NCBI GenBank assembly: GCA_949948825.1
Contig: CATLIJ010000151.1
Location: 1 to 6,477, forward strand
Origin: an uncultured Clostridiaceae bacterium
GTDB lineage: Bacteria; Bacillota; Clostridia; Lachnospirales; Lachnospiraceae
Reading direction: 5' to 3'
Length of the DNA: 6,477 nt
Shown: positions 5,166-6,477 of the stretch, piece after piece
Numbering within the stretch: position 1 is the stretch's first letter
Layout: the number at the start of each line of letters is the position of its first letter
Notes under the pieces: model-generated
Seen by the model: the letters and a program-made list of their open reading frames with translations, nothing else
What the model was told of the DNA's origin: nothing
Database searches by the model: none
Translations under genes and position numbers: made by a program

Positions 5166-6477
5166 ATGGCAGAGTCAATGCAGGGACTGAAGCGGTCCCA
5201 CAGATGTACAGAGGTAAGCCCAGCTTCCATTGGGTCAAAGGTGACTGTGATGGGATGGGTGCAAAAGAGCAGAAACAAGGGCGGGCTTATTTTTGTGGAT
5301 TTGCGGGACCGGTCGGGAATTTTGCAGATTATTTTTGAGGAGAGCGATTGCGGGGCAGAAAGCTTTGCCAAGGCAGAGCGGCTGCGGAGCGAATTTGTCA
5401 TTGCAGTTACAGGGAGAGTGGAGGCCAGAACTGGCAATGAGGATAAGGACGCAGTCAACAAAAATCTTGCCACAGGCTCCATTGAGGTGCGGGCGGAAAG
5501 CCTTCGGATCTTATCTGAATCTGAGACGCCGCCATTTCCCATTGAGGAAAACTCCAAGACAAAGGAAGAACTGCGTTTAAAGTACCGGTATCTGGATCTG
5601 CGCAGGCCGGATATTCAGCGAAACCTGATGCTTCGGAGCCAGATTGCCATTCTGACCAGGCAGTTTTTGGCAGAAGAGGGATTTTTAGAGATTGAGACCC
5701 CTACGCTGATTAAGAGTACCCCGGAGGGGGCCAGAGACTATCTGGTGCCAAGCCGGGTCCATCCGGGCAGCTTTTATGCCCTGCCTCAATCCCCTCAGAT
5801 TTTTAAGCAGCTTTTGATGTGTTCTGGATATGACCGCTATTTTCAGCTGGCCAGATGTTACCGGGATGAGGACTTAAGGGCAGACCGGCAGCCGGAGTTT
5901 ACTCAGATTGACATGGAGCTGTCCTTTGTGGATGTGGATGATGTGCTGGATGTGAATGAGAGGCTTCTGGCCCGGTTATTTAAGGAGATATTAGGCAAAG
6001 ACATTCCCCAGCCCATTCCCAGAATGACCTGGCAGGAGGCCATGGACCGGTTTGGCTCGGATAAGCCGGATCTGCGTTTTGGAATGGAGCTTTGTGATGT
6101 TTCGGATGTGGTGAGAGACTGCGAATTTGTGGTATTTAAGGGAGCTTTGGAAAATGGCGGCACAGTTCGGGGCATCAATGCCAAGGGCCAGGGGACCATG
6201 GCCAGAAAGAAGATTGACGCCCTGGTGGAATTTGCCAAAGGGTATGGGGCAAAGGGTCTTGCTTATGTGGCAATCCAGCCGGACAATACCCGCAAGTCCT
6301 CCTTTGCCAAGTTTATGACCGGGGAGCAGATGGATGCTTTGGTGGCTGCCATGAAGGGGGAAGCAGGAGATCTTCTTTTGTTCGCGGCAGATCAGAAAAA
6401 GGTGGTGTGGGATGTGCTGGGCAATCTGCGTCTGGAGCTGGCCAGACAGCAGGATTTGCTGAAAAAGGACGATTACC
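5166..6477 (+). CDS. aspS: Aspartyl-tRNA synthetase, bacterial type (3' end missing)
   Basis: 437 complete codons are visible of an expected roughly 590-600; the frame is open to the window end. The N-terminal OB-fold anticodon-binding domain (about 7-115) contains GLKRSHRC, VTVMGWVQKSRNKGGLIF and LRDRSGILQIIF. The class II core follows: YRYLDLRRP, motif 1 FLEIETPTL (173-181), the aspartate-specific PEGARDYLVPSRVHPGSF (186-203), the flipping-loop region and YALPQSPQIFKQLLM (204-218), and motif 2 RCYRDEDLRADRQPEFTQID (230-249) with Arg233 and Glu235. From about 300 the bacterial GAD insertion domain runs to the cut. Motif 3 is beyond the window. The enzyme charges tRNA-Asp in the cytoplasm. 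At the OB-fold position equivalent to E. coli Leu30 it has Lys38, so whether it discriminates tRNA-Asp from tRNA-Asn cannot be read from that residue alone. It lies 22 bp after hisS, presumably cotranscribed. Confidence 0.95.
   Translation, partial: MAESMQGLKRSHRCTEVSPASIGSKVTVMGWVQKSRNKGGLIFVDLRDRSGILQIIFEESDCGAESFAKAERLRSEFVIAVTGRVEARTGNEDKDAVNKNLATGSIEVRAESLRILSESETPPFPIEENSKTKEELRLKYRYLDLRRPDIQRNLMLRSQIAILTRQFLAEEGFLEIETPTLIKSTPEGARDYLVPSRVHPGSFYALPQSPQIFKQLLMCSGYDRYFQLARCYRDEDLRADRQPEFTQIDMELSFVDVDDVLDVNERLLARLFKEILGKDIPQPIPRMTWQEAMDRFGSDKPDLRFGMELCDVSDVVRDCEFVVFKGALENGGTVRGINAKGQGTMARKKIDALVEFAKGYGAKGLAYVAIQPDNTRKSSFAKFMTGEQMDALVAAMKGEAGDLLLFAADQKKVVWDVLGNLRLELARQQDLLKKDDY

Noticed and set aside
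4445..5557. Long open frames on the - strand (for example 370 codons over hisS/aspS, 244 codons at 2701-3435)
   Set aside because: They are antisense to clearly conserved genes, lack recognisable domains or ribosome binding sites, and reflect codon bias of the + strand.

Overview
The window looks like chromosomal DNA of a gut-type Clostridia (Firmicutes), most likely a Lachnospiraceae relative. The signs are purine-rich coding strands with strong GGAGG-type ribosome binding sites, a solitary ECF transporter S component, a hisS-aspS pair, and protein styles typical of that group. This is inference from style, not a database match. All five supported genes and one end-truncated gene lie on the + strand, so six in all, with no sign of mobile elements, CRISPR, rRNA or tRNA.

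Region 1 (1-2360) holds a nucleoside hydrolase (5' end cut by the window), an integral-membrane ECF S component and a small radical SAM enzyme, in that order. This trio matches the queuosine salvage system described in Clostridioides difficile: QueK (queuosine nucleosidase), QrtT (queuine-specific ECF S component) and QueL (queuine lyase, a radical SAM enzyme yielding preQ1). The proposed flow is: queuine enters through QrtT, or is released inside the cell from queuosine by QueK; QueL converts it to preQ1; tRNA-guanine transglycosylase, QueA and the epoxyqueuosine reductase (all outside the window) rebuild Q in tRNA. The last two genes overlap by 29 bp and are probably translationally coupled.

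Region 2 (2361-2448) is a compact boundary: an AT-rich inverted repeat followed by T residues (candidate terminator), then a near-consensus sigma-A promoter (TTGACC, 17 nt, TACAAT).

Region 3 (about 2449-6477) is probably one transcription unit: a membrane-anchored CapA-family protein with a long Glu-rich linker, then hisS (histidyl-tRNA synthetase), then aspS (aspartyl-tRNA synthetase, cut by the window end). The capA promoter position and a strong internal ribosome binding site suggest the CapA protein starts at GTG 2506 rather than ATG 2449.

A thematic link is that tRNA-His and tRNA-Asp, the substrates of the two synthetases, are two of the four tRNAs that carry queuosine at position 34. 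The salvage cluster and the synthetase pair are separated by their own terminator/promoter boundary, so the link is suggestive only. The most notable molecular details are an Asn in place of the usual catalytic His in QueK, a C-x4-C-x2-C iron-sulfur motif in QueL, and an atypical motif 2 plus a short C-terminal domain in HisRS.
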